64,000 bases of DNA from Topomyia yanbarensis (Eukaryota; Arthropoda; Insecta; Diptera; Culicidae): positions 83,636,370 through 83,700,369 of the forward strand of contig NC_080671.1 of the NCBI RefSeq assembly GCF_030247195.1. The letters run 5' to 3'. Positions 35,765 to 46,967 of the stretch are shown here, piece after piece; positions within the stretch are counted from its first letter, which is position 1, and every line of letters begins with the position of its first letter. Under the pieces are notes generated by a model that searched no databases, was not told the DNA's origin, and worked only from the letters and a program-made list of their open reading frames with translations. Made by a program: the position numbers and the translations under genes.

Positions 35765-36025
35765 TTTTTATCATTAAATTACACATATTAACTCCATTTA
35801 ATAATAAATTATTATTTTATTTGCTACTTCTAGTGTAGAATACGCTTAGAAATCCCATAGGAAGAGATTAATTTCTGGAAAAATTGAAGAAGTATAATTT
35901 CTCCAGAATTTTACCATTATTTTGCTATTTTTTCATTCAAAATATAAAAATAGCTCAACATTTTTATAATGAAACGTCTTTGTTTTAATAAAAACTTAAG
36001 GAGAAACGTCTTTGTTTTAATAAAA
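35765..36025. other. AT-rich spacer
   Basis: Contains a short local duplication of AAACGTCTTTGTTTTAATAA (about 35971 and 36004). Nothing else. Confidence 0.5.
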
Positions 36026-36029
36026 ATTT

Positions 36030-36290
36030 AACAGAACAACCCGTAACTCCGGAACCGGAAGTCGGATCAACTAATAATTCGAAGCAGCTTATGGGAGCGT
36101 TATACCTTTGATTTGAAACTAAGTTTGAGAAAGTCGGCTCAGCCATTACTGAGAAAATTGTGTGAGTTTAAATGACACACACATATATACACACAGACAT
36201 TTTCCTATCTCGACGAACTGAATCGAATGGTATATGACAATCGGGCCTCCGGGCCTCGGTAGATAAGCCGATTTTTACAGTTTTTAACAT
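36030..36290 (+). repeat. CA-bearing interspersed repeat, short direct copy
   Basis: CCCGTAACTCCGGAACCGGA, TATGGGAGCGTTATACCTTT, a short CA tract near 36175-36200 and GACGAACTGAATCGAATGG then GGGCCTCCGGGCCTCGG. It represents one unit plus the end of the 24.2-kb family. Confidence 0.65.
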
Positions 36291-36412
36291 TTTAGCAAAT
36301 ATTGAAATGTTTGTAATTTTTCGATGAGCAAGTTTATGTTTATTGGCAATCGACTTAATCAATCTTCGCTTCCCATTCGAAACATTGTCCATATTTCGCA
36401 CATCTCTTCAAA

Positions 36413-36539
36413 AAAGAGCTCATGACAACTATGGGACCTTGGCTTAGAGATCAGTTATAAGATCCAATGCCCACAATTTTCCAAAAGTCCTCATGATGCC
36501 TAATACTATAGGTTCTTAATGAAGTGATCAGACGATGTA
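36413..36539 (-). repeat. GTGGCGTAGCC repeat, copy 3, first half of a split copy
   Basis: Inverted relative to 25372 and 28255. CATGACAACTATGGGA and CCTCATGATG match, then the sequence is interrupted after GATGTA at 36539. The rest of the repeat resumes at 39632 with TATTATTGAATATTTGATTA and ends CTACGCCACTG near 39735. Confidence 0.65.
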
Positions 36540-38225
36540 CAGGCCATATTCGATTATCCGTAGTCTCGATTATCCATAGACTCGATTATCAGTAACTCGA
36601 TTATTCGTAGAAAATGATTCGATTATCCGTAGTACGACAATCCAAAAAAAAAATCGATTATCGGCACACTATTTTTTCTCAAGCTATATTACACATTTAT
36701 AATTTATTATTTGCTACTAACTACAGTTTCTGAAAGAATAACTTTTTCTAAAAAATAATGAAAACTTCGTAGAAATACAGAAATTTTAATTATTTAACAT
36801 ATAATTTTGAATTCGATGCGATGACTTACATATTTTCGTACACCAATCATTTACAATTGATACTAGCTACAATTTCTGTAAAACCCGAATTTTATGTTCT
36901 CAAAAAATATTCACAAAAATACGTAGACATACAGAAATATCGAATCTTTCACAAAAAAAAATTATCCCGATAATTAAATACAAAAATCGATGGAAATTGA
37001 TATCAGCTACAATTCCTGGCAGCACAAAATTTTAAACTCACGTAAAAATTGCAATAATTTGGAAAAACAAAGAAATTTCATATAATCAACAAATCTTTCA
37101 ATTCAGTGCAGTGTCCTATAAAATTTTATGCACCTAATAGATTGGCTACAAACTATAATTTCCTGTAGATGCCAGCTATAATTACTAGAGGAACAAAAAT
37201 TTGTGATGTTTTCTGTAATTTTTAGAATGAATATAATGACCGATTTTGTCATCCCCATTATGTATTGAAGATTGACAAGATCTGAAAATATATGTTTCAT
37301 ATTAATTGGGACTATCTAAAGTATGATATAAAACCCCACTCAACTCTTCGGAATCAGTCTATTATCGCTTCAGTTAAAAAAATCGAAACATTTTAATCAC
37401 TATCAGAACATCGACATTTTGAATTCTTAGTTCACTTAAGTAATAGGCTTTTGCTTTAATCCCAACATGTAACATAGGAGAATCAAACCACAAGACTTTG
37501 TCTTAAATGTGGCTGACAAAATCGGGTCAAAAATCTGACAAATTCGGAGGCGGACAAACACGGTGAGTAATAAAATAGGATCTTCACTGTAGTCAGCACT
37601 TTGAACCGCTTTAAAAACAAACAGCGCTAATAATTCGTTACGAAGTAGATGCACTGAACATCCTTTAAGTGACTCGGCTACGTAGAACACCGAAAAATGG
37701 CCAAATGAAGATTCTGGATGATGTTTCCACCAAGCAAACAAGAGAAAAAAATTTACAGTGCAACGATGTATAACAAACTGAATCACTCAATGCGTTTGAA
37801 CATATTTATAGCTAAAAATTTCCAAGAACCAAGAATCAGCTAGTTTCTGAGTAGCTCTCCAAAACCCCAGAGCGCATGACGACAATGATGATGCTGCTGC
37901 TGATTGAACAACGCACGATCCTTGGTTTTTTTACTTGTAACGTGTGCAAAATTCATCTTCTAAGAAATCCATGTTTTAAAATCGTCCAATGCTGGTCATT
38001 AGGGGCCCTTACACGAGCAATAAAAGTGTCATTACTAAGTAGTGTCATTACTGGAAATGTATGGGAATTCCATCGGCCCTTAAAGGATTCCCAAAGTTTT
38101 GTTGTTATGTACAAACCAGTAGTGCGTAATCATAAATTCAGTTATTATTTCTGTCTGAATTTACCGAAACCAGCATTAAGTTAACTGAAGTTTCACGCAG
38201 AGAATTTAGTTTTATGCGTCATGAT

Positions 38226-38627
38226 TAGGGTTGTCACCTCTGATAATGTCTTCAGCCGGAGATTTTTGGTAGCCTGCGATAATTAACAGTAGAATGAGAG
38301 TGAAAGAGGCAGGTAAGCGGTTCTGTGCGGAAACACACTGCGATGTCTTTCGGAATTCTATTCGGAGCGCAAAGAATCTGGTTAACCGTCGCCATGATCG
38401 CCCGGGGTAGCTCCAACAAAGGAGTAAAGCTTTCCTTCTTGGCCAACAGTCAGCCGTAGTACCGTACAAACTCGTTTGAAACAAACACAGTTTGAAACAG
38501 TTCCATAGAAGTTGTAATTATCCGTCATCTCGCCAGACCCGGAGAAATTGAAGTGAAACCCGGATTCCCGGAGATCGCTTCCGAAAACCGGAGCCTCCGG
38601 GTCAAACCCAGAGGGGTGGCAACCCTA
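38226..38627. mobile_element. 402-bp hAT-type MITE
   Basis: TIRs TAGGGTTGTCACCTCTG on the left and, complemented, TAGGGTTGCCACCCCTCTG on the right, bounded by an exact 8-bp duplication GTCATGAT at 38218-38225 and 38628-38635. An 8-bp duplication and a TAGGG start are hAT hallmarks. No transposase is encoded. A 90-codon minus-strand frame inside has no domain. It sits within the pogo-like element and is therefore younger. Confidence 0.85.
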
Positions 38628-38751
38628 GTCATGATTATTAGCCCGGATAGAATTTTACAATAGCATTTACCATACAAACAATCATAAAACAATAAATATT
38701 ATAGTTACTACTGTTTCAACATTGTTCGATGCCAACTTCTCACAGTAGATC

Positions 38752-38990
38752 TATCTACCTATCTATCTATCTATATATATAAAAGTCAAAGTTTGTATGT
38801 ATATGATTTATAGACTCCCAAACGGCTTAACCGATTTCCGTAAAAATTTGCACACAGTAGGTATTTGGTATGGGGCGTGTTTGTGTGCTATTAGTTGGAG
38901 ATTATCTGCCCGCCAGATGGCGCTTTGGAATAAATTATGTTTTTCTCCTATTTCGCAGAGTGTCGCAACAACGCGCGACGGGTTGACACT
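38752..38990 (+). repeat. TCTA/TA microsatellite-led interspersed repeat
   Basis: (CTAT)n then TATATATAAAAGTCAAAG, GACTCCCAAACGGCTTAACC and CCGCCAGATGGCGCTTTGG. The layout resembles microsatellite-headed insect repeats; family not certain. Confidence 0.45.
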
Positions 38991-38999
38991 AGTTTACAA

Positions 39000-39300
39000 T
39001 AAAATTTCATGTAACAATAAATTTCACTGTTCAGCAAAAAACTGATACAGTACATTCACATAAAATTTTACTGTTTTCGAGAAAAAATGTATGGAGAAAA
39101 ATTGTTTTTTTTTTTAATGTTAAGATACATAACCACCCCCCTTTTTCACTGTAAAAGTCTATTTTACATTGAAATTTACTGTAAAAACGTTAAAGTTTAT
39201 TGATTTTGTATTGTAGCATAACACTAAAACTTACTGTAAATTATTGTAAAATTACAGTACTGTCACAGTGAAAATCATGGTTTTGTTACTGTACATTTGT
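39000..39300. repeat. TTTACTGTAAA-rich repeat
   Basis: TTACTGT / ACAGTAA words recur more than ten times in 300 bp on both strands, including AAATTTACTGTAAAAACG and AATTACAGTACTGTCACAG. Probably the inside of a TIR element whose limits I cannot set. Confidence 0.4.
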
Positions 39301-39631
39301 ATTCGGGAGACCAAACATAAGTATCCCAATCAATCGAACACAATACTTTAAAATAAAACAACTTGGCTATATAATTTATTTTTCTTACATGTCATACTAT
39401 CACTTTATAGAATATAAAGCGATCGATATTCGTTATTGAAACGGTTTGATAAAAAAAAATGTTCCATGAGTCAAACATAGATGCATGTACCTTAGATACT
39501 GTTTTTGAACATATAACAAATACATTTCATGAAGAAAAAAAAACTTTTGTTTTGATTCGATTATCCGGATGATTCGATTACCCGAAGCGAAATTTTTCTG
39601 CACCCTACGGATAATCGAATCTGGCCCAAGG

Positions 39632-39735
39632 TATTATTGAATATTTGATTAAATTAGTCAGCATTAAGTTTTTTTAAAAATCCAATCAATTTTGGTTGGG
39701 GGAGGTTAACCCCCAAACTCCCCTGACTACGCCAC
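39632..39735 (-). repeat. GTGGCGTAGCC repeat, copy 3, second half
   Basis: Continues the copy interrupted at 36539: AATATTTGATTAAATTAGTC, AATCCAATCAATTTTGGTTG and CTACGCCACTG. Confidence 0.65.
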
Positions 39736-39739
39736 TGGT

Positions 39740-40620
39740 GTATATTAAGTGCTCGTACGACTTTACGGGAGAAACTATTGGCAGGCGAACTGGAGGTCGA
39801 TTAAATTTTGTATTTGGCTCCAATAAACTCGTTAAAAATCTCGTTCTCTGGGAACATTGTATGTGAAGTTTCTATCATTTGTTTTGAGACTTGAATCGGT
39901 TATCTCGTGCACATCTGTCGTTCAAATATTTCTGACTAGTACTGTACAAAACCGTTCTCTTCACGTTATTATAGAATTTCATAAAAGAAGTTCACGGAAT
40001 TTAATGATCATGTAGCCTGAAGCGATTATCTGTCAAATAGCTAGGTAGATATGGCTATATTTACTCAAATTCCAAAAACTCCAACAAGTCGCTGGAGTGA
40101 AAGTCCCAACATCTAAAAAAATAACCAGTTATCTTTCGGTCGCTTATGGATACGGTACATACTCATAGGGAATCATAATGCAAAATTGAATGCAGTATTG
40201 CGCCTAATTGATGTTTATGGTCATCCAAGCTCTTTCTGCGATATAGAACAAAAGATCTATAAGCGAAATAAGTAACCGAGTGATGCTTTTTTGTCTCCTT
40301 ATGATCCTTGAAGTTCATGCCATCGTGCTCAATATAGTATAAAGCTCAACGGATGTCGGCCAACCAAGGTAAATAGTCTTTGAGCACGGGTCTAAAGATT
40401 AACATCAAAGAATGTAGGTAAGGTGAATCGATTGAAAGAAAATATAAGTTAATCCAAATATTCTCGCTACGTGTTAATTAGTAAAATCGATGGATGGGGT
40501 CACCTGAAAACGCTATTCAAGATTTTAAAGTTGTATCAAACTTAGCATTCTAACATTAACTCTTATACTCTTAAAAATAATATTGAAAATATACATTATT
40601 TTGCTCAACCGGAAATCCTG
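39740..40620. other. No gene recognised
   Basis: Low-repeat, moderately AT-rich DNA with no frame over 60 codons. Confidence 0.5.
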
Positions 40621-40624
40621 GATT

Positions 40625-40945
40625 TTGAATTTTTCCATACATCGATTTCCATCATTGACTCGTCAATCCCATTGTGAAAATACCCATATTGTTGAGGTTA
40701 TATAGAATTTTTCAAAACCAAAAGACGCCATATTGGTTTTTGAAATGGCTTCTGACATCGATTTCCGTCATCTACTCGTTAATTCCCTTTCGAAAATAGC
40801 ACAATCGTTGAGATTTTAGAGAATTTATCTAAAAAGTCGCCATTTTATATTTTCAATGGCTTCAGACGTCTATCTTCATCATATACTCGCCAACTCCATT
40901 ACTAAAATACCCAACTTTTATTAGTAATAGTTAGCTAAGAATATT
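40625..40945. repeat. Three diverged tandem units of 111-116 bp
   Basis: CATCGATTTCCATCATTGAC, CATCGATTTCCGTCATCTAC and CGTCTATCTTCATCATATAC begin equivalent positions at about 40640, 40756 and 40867. GAAAATACCCA and TTTTGAAATGGCTTC-like blocks repeat in register. Confidence 0.6.
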
Positions 40946-40984
40946 TTTAATTGTATACATACATCCTTGCACTGTACTGTACGC

Positions 40985-41230
40985 ATTCAAACTTTTTTAC
41001 ATTTCTTACAAAAGAAATGTATAGGATTCGCTCAAACTTTGGAAACTTTTTCCGAGGCCCGGAGGGCCGAGTTTCATATACCAATCGACTCAGCTCGACA
41101 AATTGAGACAATGTCTGTATGTGTGTGTGTATGTGTGTATGTATGTATGTACAACATGTCATGTAATTATCTCAGCAATGGCTGAACCGATCTTAATGAA
41201 ACTAGTTTCAAATGAAAGGCCTAACGCTCC
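40985..41230 (-). repeat. CA/GT-bearing repeat, inverted copy, first half
   Basis: TTACATTTCTTACAAAAGAA, GAGGCCCGGAGGGCCGAG, CAATCGACTCAGCTCGACA, a TG/TATG tract (41115-41150) and CAGCAATGGCTGAACCGATC match 27170-27430. It is interrupted at 41231 by a LINE fragment and resumes at about 42265. Confidence 0.65.
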
Positions 41231-42264
41231 CATTTTTTTTTTATTAATAGCCCGCCTCTTACCCCCACACCAAAAAGCTCACAAACGGAGCCCCCTGGTA
41301 GTGGACACATCAGTTCTCAGCGTACAAAAAAAAAGGTCAGCACAACAAAACAAAGTTACGAATCGCGGAAACTCTGAGAACAAAAAAAAACAATACGAGA
41401 CCGACAAAACACAAAATTTGACAAGAAGCTACGGCGAGTACCCAGCGGAAAAGAATCCTTTTAAGGGTCCCATCGTAGCTTTGCAGGAAGCTCATAATAA
41501 TTTAAATTTATTTATTACTTATTGCTATAAAAAATGCATTTATCAATTGTTTTTATTTAAAAAAAATGTTAACCAATTATAGCTAAAGGAATAAGCTCGA
41601 TTGGTGGTGAACGAAGTTTATATTAAGAATTCTCCTATTTTATTTTTTTAAATTAGTTTAAATTTTGCTTGGAAACGAGTGCGACATGTTATTTGCTTTA
41701 AATCAGTAGGAAGCTGGTTGAATAACTTAGGTCCGATGAAAGAAATGCGTCTTTGACCAAGGTTCGTGGATACTCTGGAGTATAATAAATGGTTGGCTTG
41801 TCTAGTGCTGTGAGCTCGAATGCCTGTCGTAAATTCTAGATTATTATGAGCAATAGTATTATGCAAAGCATTGTGGATGTACATTATTGTTTGGTAGTTA
41901 GTCAACCCAAGCAAAGGTAAAATGTTATGGGCATTATTATTGTATAACAAAATAGTAGGGTACATAAATGGTTTTTTATAAATAATTTTAAGACATCTGT
42001 TTTGAAGCGTTTGTAGCTTTTTCAGATTCGAAATACTGGCACGGCCCCACACAGATACAAGGTAGTTCAGCAATGAGTGGATGTGCGCATAATAAAATTT
42101 TAGAAGTACATGCTGGGGAACAAAAGAGCATACTTTACGCATAGCCCCACATAACTATGCAACTTTTCTCTCTATAGATGTTATATGCTCAATCCAGGAG
42201 AGTGTGGGGTATAAGTGAAGTCCTAAATATTTGAAGCAGTTAGTTTCCTGATTCTAATTTGACA
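41231..42264 (-). pseudogene. LINE 3' half: RT C-terminus and 3' UTR
   Basis: On the minus strand, FKYLGLHLYPTLSW then a conserved thumb region leads into a 164-codon frame (41648-42142) with FYYAHIHSLLNYLVSVWG, LKKLQTLQNRCLKIIY, LLGLTNYQ and FIGPKLFNQLP, the typical C-terminal region after the reverse transcriptase core in CR1/Jockey/RTE-like LINEs. One internal stop or frame change lies near 42145. About 400 bp of 3' UTR follows to 41231, where a poly-A-like tail (T run on the plus strand, 41236-41245) marks the 3' end. The endonuclease and catalytic RT motifs are absent, consistent with 5' truncation. The insertion splits a CA/GT repeat copy. Clade not fixed. Confidence 0.75.
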
Positions 42265-42490
42265 CCATTATTTTTGTTTTTCGATATGTTGTTTACTTTC
42301 TGAGATATGGGTAATTTTGTCAAAACAGGGCTGGTTTGAAGCGAATAACATTCGAACAAGGCATCTATATCGCGTGAAATAAACAGAAACAAAAAGCTTA
42401 TGAAAATACCTTTCTAACAAGCTATAGATTGTCAAAATCCGTTCACGAGCTGCGGAGATATTAAACATTTTGTATTTTCATTCTTCGCTT
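42265..42490 (-). repeat. CA/GT-bearing repeat, inverted copy, second half
   Basis: TTTTTGTTTTTCGATATG, CTTTCTGAGATATG and ACCTTTCTAACAAGCTATAG follow the order seen at 27445-27610 in the uninterrupted copy. Confidence 0.55.
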
Positions 42491-42744
42491 ACCAATTTCC
42501 ACTAACTAAAAACGAGACCGTTCCATACAGAGTATTGCTTTACTGGTTTTTTAGGGTCAAAACTAAACCGATTTTGAATATCCGGGTATGCAAACACATC
42601 TGCGTGATTCAAAGATTTTGATTCCGAAAACATTTTGTGAATTTACTTAATAATCAATTACCTATTTCTCAAAAATTAATAAGCAAGTTCATTTCAAAGA
42701 CAAAATAATGTGTAAATTCACTTCAGTGTGCAAATTTGTCCAGA

Positions 42745-42912
42745 GTTTTTTAATTTCGATTATAGAGGTTTTAACCTTAAGGTCATTCGCCTCTTTGGGT
42801 TGGAAAAATCTCTTATGAAAAATTTCTAACCCTATGTGTGGGGTCGGGACTCGACACCGGGTGCCCTGCGTACAAGGCAATCGATTTACCAACTACGCTA
42901 CATCCACCCTCA
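42745..42912 (-). repeat. tRNA-derived SINE-like copy 2
   Basis: Read on the minus strand: GGTGGATGTAGCGTAGTTGG (A-box-like), GCCTTGTACGCAGGGCACCC and GGTGTCGAGTCCC (B-box-like), then a non-tRNA body ending AAAACCTCTATAATCGA. Box spacing is tRNA-like, but acceptor and anticodon stems do not fold cleanly, so it is a SINE, not a tRNA gene. The copy at 13390 shares the body and B-box part. Confidence 0.65.
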
Positions 42913-42914
42913 TT

Positions 42915-43900
42915 GTCCAGAGTTGGTGAATTTACCCGTTGGATTGAGCAATGCGTTCACTCGTGAGATAAACGTTGGATGGTATATGAATACATCAAGT
43001 AATCCTCCTAGTAGTGAGAAAATAGATTTCTAATATAATTCATATTCATACTATACTCGTAGCATCACTAAGAGCATTTTTGAATAACAAAATTGTAGTG
43101 AAAATTTATCAGTTGCATTATTGAAAATAAAGATTTACGGAATCAAAATTTCGCACTATAAACAAAAATAATGTCACAGCTCTAACCAATATTTACCATT
43201 CCTCACAACTGACACTGAGTTGTACTGAAAACCCCAATATACATTTTTCATGATCAATGTGACTAAAAGCATATTTATTTGCGAAAAAATACGACATGTA
43301 ATTTCAAGAATGTTCGTGTCTCAAAGCAGTCCAGGGGCACTTTCAATACTAACTGGCTTTTCGATGAATTTAAGTACTTATTCTGGTAATTTGAACCATT
43401 TCTTTGCAATGCTATTGCTTTGTATATGACTCATTAACCCATATTTCCAGAACTAGAGTTCTGAACGAAACAATTCGCAAGTAATAAGGATGGGTGGAAA
43501 AAGACTGCTTTGTAATCGACTGCATGTACGAGTTTTATGCCATCGACAATAATATAATTGCCAACATAGCCTGGACACTTGACACTCTTTTCTAGATATT
43601 TCAATGCGAATAATACTATTTACAGGTGGCCTTTTCTCAGTTTACTATTTCTAATTCCGCGTTAAAATACTGGACCTGAAAATTCCATTCTATGCAAAAT
43701 CATTTTTCAGACGTCTGTGACCAAAAAGATATGTTTTAATTCCAAAACAAATTCCTGATTTCTAGATTTTCTGATGACCATCAATAAAGTAGAAACACCA
43801 GATAATCCTAAAAATTCCGTCAAGAAAAGAAGAACGAAAACGTGCTCTTTGCAATGGGATTTTCACAAACATTTCAGAATATTCTGAAACAATGGTTTTG
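42915..43900. other. AT-rich spacer
   Basis: No frame, end pair or RNA signature recognised. Confidence 0.5.
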
Positions 43901-43904
43901 GAAT

Positions 43905-44262
43905 TCGTGAAATTCATTTTATTCATTTACTTCATTTCAACAACTTTCTTAAAATATTATTATATATTCTCATTTTTTCCAGTTCATTCCTTTAATGTAT
44001 TATATTCGTTTGGTTTATTTTTTGCATTTTAAAAATTTGACTTTGCATTTTGCATTTGCATTTTAAATATTTATTATATGATCATTTCATTTTAAAGATT
44101 TTTTTTTCATTTAGCATTGTTTTTATTTATTTAGTTTATGTGACCTAATTTTATCTATTGTATTCATTTAATTCTTTGTATGCATTCCGATCAGTTTATT
44201 ATCTTATGTATCTTATTCGAATTATTCATTTAACAGTTATGTGTCCAACAAAAAAACACCTT
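43905..44262. repeat. AT-rich TTATTCATTT tract, block 1
   Basis: TTCATTT, TTTATTTA and GCATTTT words recur without a strict period. The tract is interrupted by the 44265 element and resumes at 45120 and 47434. Confidence 0.55.
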
Positions 44263-44264
44263 TA

Positions 44265-44936
44265 ACAGGCCAACGAGGGTACCCGGGTACCCACAAATTA
44301 AAATGCTCATAACTATGGCTTCCTTTAACCGATTTGGACATTTTCAGATGTTTTGGATTCAAGCACTCGTCTACTTTTTGATTCTGTACAATAAAATCGG
44401 AATAATGGATCAGGTTTTTGGTAATCCGGATTTTCCGGAGTAATGTTCCAGTACTAGGATATGATATGCAAATTTTAATAATGTCCTAGCAATATGAGTA
44501 TCAAAACTCTTCAAATTGGCTCGGAAGTCTTATTTTTATTGTTACGGGACCCTATGGCAATTTGAAAAATGGAATTGCAATGCAATGGCCACTCACGGCT
44601 CCACGGGAACCTGCTCCGGAATGTCCATTCAGGGGTCAAATCACCAAATGGTTCCAAAACCACGAGATACAGCCTACAGATGCAATTCCAAGAATTTTGA
44701 TACCCATATTGCTAGTATTCCATTGAAGTTCGCAAATTGTACCCCAGCACTGGAACCTGCTTCCTGAAACCCGGATTCCCGGGAACCGAATGAAGTAACC
44801 CGATTCATTTTTACCAAGTCCAAAAGTGGATGAGTTCCTGAATCAAAAACGGCCAAAAGTATCGAAATCGGTTGGATATTACCTTAGTTATGAGCATTTT
44901 AGTTTTGTGGGTACCCGGGTACCCACGTCGGCCTGT
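44265..44936. mobile_element. 672-bp TIR element with GGGTACCCGGGTACCC ends
   Basis: ACAGGCCAACGAGGGTACCC on the left and the complement of ACAGGCCGACGTGGGTACCC on the right. The inverted ends extend about 50 bp and include AAAATGCTCATAACTA. TA flanks both sides (44263-44264, 44937-44938). An 83-codon plus-strand frame (44516-44767) has no domain. TA duplication suggests Tc1/mariner-type mobilisation, but the family is not one I know. Confidence 0.8.
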
Positions 44937-44939
44937 TAC

Positions 44940-45120
44940 GTAGTAAAAAAATTCAGGAGCCCCTCCTCACTCCCACCCTTACTATATCAACAATATTATT
45001 AACCCAAAAACTTAACTTAGTGAAGTTCTAAGATGTCACAAAATTTCAATTTCCAGGTATGGATAAAACATAGGAATTCAATTAATTGAAACTTAAAAAG
45101 GTCCCGGGTACCGCGTCAGA
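44940..45120. other. Short spacer with GGTCCCGGGTACCGCG
   Basis: The motif at about 45100 recalls the GGGTACCC end of the neighbouring element and may be a relic of a second copy. Confidence 0.35.
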
Positions 45121-45121
45121 C

Positions 45122-45450
45122 ATACAACGGTTAATTTATTTCATTCACTTTTTTCTAATATTTTTTTCTGATGTTTTTCCGTTTCACACTTTTATTCATT
45201 TTAATAATCTGACTAATATTGTTCAGTCATTCACTTTATTCATTTCATCTAGAACATTAATTAGATACAATATAATTTCTTCTATTAATTCTATTACTTT
45301 TTAATATCTCTGATTTTTTTCATTTTAATAATTTAACTGCTTAAAAACAAACAAAATGAAAAAATGATAAAAAGACAGAAAACATTTTTATTGTGATAAA
45401 AATTCTTTATTTTGTTTATATTATTCATTCCATACATTTTATTGATTTTA
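45122..45450. repeat. AT-rich TTATTCATTT tract, block 2
   Basis: Same word usage as block 1 (TTTATTCATTTTAATAA and similar), bounded by TIR elements on each side. Confidence 0.55.
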
Positions 45451-45454
45451 TTAA

Positions 45455-46032
45455 CTCTCTGTTTATCATGTTATTTATGAACAACATTTTCAAATAGATT
45501 TACTCCCCATGCTCGCAAATCAGTCCCATAAAGATAGAAAACGGGACAAGTATGCGTTCATGGGCAGTATAACTTTGGGCTTGGACAAGATTTCTTCACA
45601 AAAAAGTAAAACTAATAATTGTTACAATCACCGTTTATTTGAACGCTAATAGTTACAAGAAAGATCCGTAGAACCCAAGTTATTGCAATTGCTTTGATTG
45701 GATTTCACTAGAGCAGTGCTGCCAGAGACATTTTCCATTATCGGTGAAAAATTATATTTTGATATATCTTCGTTTTTTTCAAATATTTTTGAAAACTGAT
45801 ATATCTTATTAATTTGGATTGCTTTCGGCTACCTTTTCTGCCCAAACTATTGAAAACTTTGCAGGAGATGTGTATTGAGGATTAGTATGTAAAAATTCAG
45901 CAGCTTCTAACACTGCTAGAGAAGCATCTATCTTGATCAAAACAGGTTTTTCGTGTTTCTTTACTCTAACACTTTTAAGAAAAACGGTTTTGGAACCCTA
46001 TATATGCCACAAAATAATTAGGTATGAAAGGG
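45455..46032. mobile_element. piggyBac-type MITE, older copy
   Basis: TTAA at 45451-45454 and 46033-46036. The right end reads GGTATGAAAGGG next to TTAA and the left end is degenerate. Interior blocks TTCACTAGAGCAGTGCTGCC and TTCTAACACTGCTAGAGAAG match the better-kept copy at 46250-46768. Confidence 0.6.
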
Positions 46033-46249
46033 TTAATTTAATCCATATTATTCATATTAGGGTAAGGTGGGGCAAATCCGACCGTTGGGTAAACCCGACC
46101 CCCCTCTGTTATCGAAAATCGAAAGCACTACGCGAACTAATATCAATGTTGTCGTGTAGGGCATCGAAAATAATTATAATGGTGGTATGACAGCATTTTA
46201 TTAGTCTACTTTGAGATGCTCAAACAACAATAAGTGTGTTTTTACTTAA

Positions 46250-46768
46250 CCCATTCATGCCCATGTTGTTTGTGGACAACAACGTTTTTAAACAGCTATA
46301 ACTTTTGATTAAGGCAAAATTTGGTCACAAAAACTAGTAAGGCTAATAAATGTGACTATTGCCTTTCATTTGAGTATTAATAGTTGCAAGGACCAGTTCT
46401 AGAACTGAAGTTATTGCAATTAGTCTGATTGGATTCCGATGGAGCAGTGCTGCCAGGAACAGTTTACGTTAACGACGGAAAATGAATTTTTCATATATCA
46501 TCATTATGTTGCAATATTATTGAAAATTGATAAAACTTATCAATTTAGACTGTCTTTGGCTACATTTTCCACGCAATTGGACTATTGTAAATATTCTAGG
46601 AGAATTGTATTGAGCATTGGAAGATAAAAATTGAGTAGCTTCTAGCACTGCAAAGGAAGCACCTATCTTTATGAAAAAAGGCTTTTCGTGTTTCTTGACC
46701 CCACCGTTCACAAGGAAAAATAGTTTTGAAACCCTGCATGCACTAGAAAAAAGTTGGGCATGAAAGGG
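46250..46768. mobile_element. 519-bp piggyBac-type MITE, nested
   Basis: CCCATTCATGCCCA at the left and TGGGCATGAAAGGG (one mismatch; the base before GGGC is T) at the right, bounded by TTAA at 46246-46249 and 46769-46772. TTAA targets with CCC-type ends are the piggyBac hallmark. Non-coding. It lies wholly inside the pogo-type element and so post-dates it. Confidence 0.8.
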
Positions 46769-46967
46769 TTAAAGGCCTACAAAGTGCATAGATGGATTTA
46801 GTCCAACTTTTTCATCATTTTTTAATTGCATCGTAACGGAAAATGACGCGGTGGGGCAAATCCGACCTCTAAATAGTAGGGTAAATCCGACCGCTTTTTT
46901 GCTAAGAAAATGATTATTTATTAAATTGGAATATATTTGTATTGTTATTTTTTATTATTTCTTCACA

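Larger units (their letters stand above)
36540..39631. mobile_element. 3.09-kb pogo/Tigger-like element, decayed
   Basis: Ends: CATATTCGATTATCCGTAG on the left and CTACGGATAATCGAATCTGG on the right, with further CGATTATCCG-type motifs inside each end (36572-36650 and 39550-39600). TA lies on both sides (36538-36539 and 39632-39633), and removing the insert restores the older repeat, as seen by comparison with the uninterrupted copy at about 28390. CGATTATCCG ends plus a TA duplication point to the pogo/Tigger group. No transposase frame is convincing. The 116-codon minus-strand frame at 37436-37786 has no DDE or HTH signature. The interior has received a hAT-type MITE and probably other AT-rich repeats. 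Confidence 0.7.

Noticed and set aside
37436..37786. Transposase fragment in the pogo-like element
   Set aside because: The 116-codon frame and its complement show no psq, HTH or DDE motif that I could defend.
42745..42912. tRNA gene on the minus strand
   Set aside because: A- and B-box-like segments exist but the cloverleaf stems do not pair, and a SINE body is attached that recurs at 13.4 kb.
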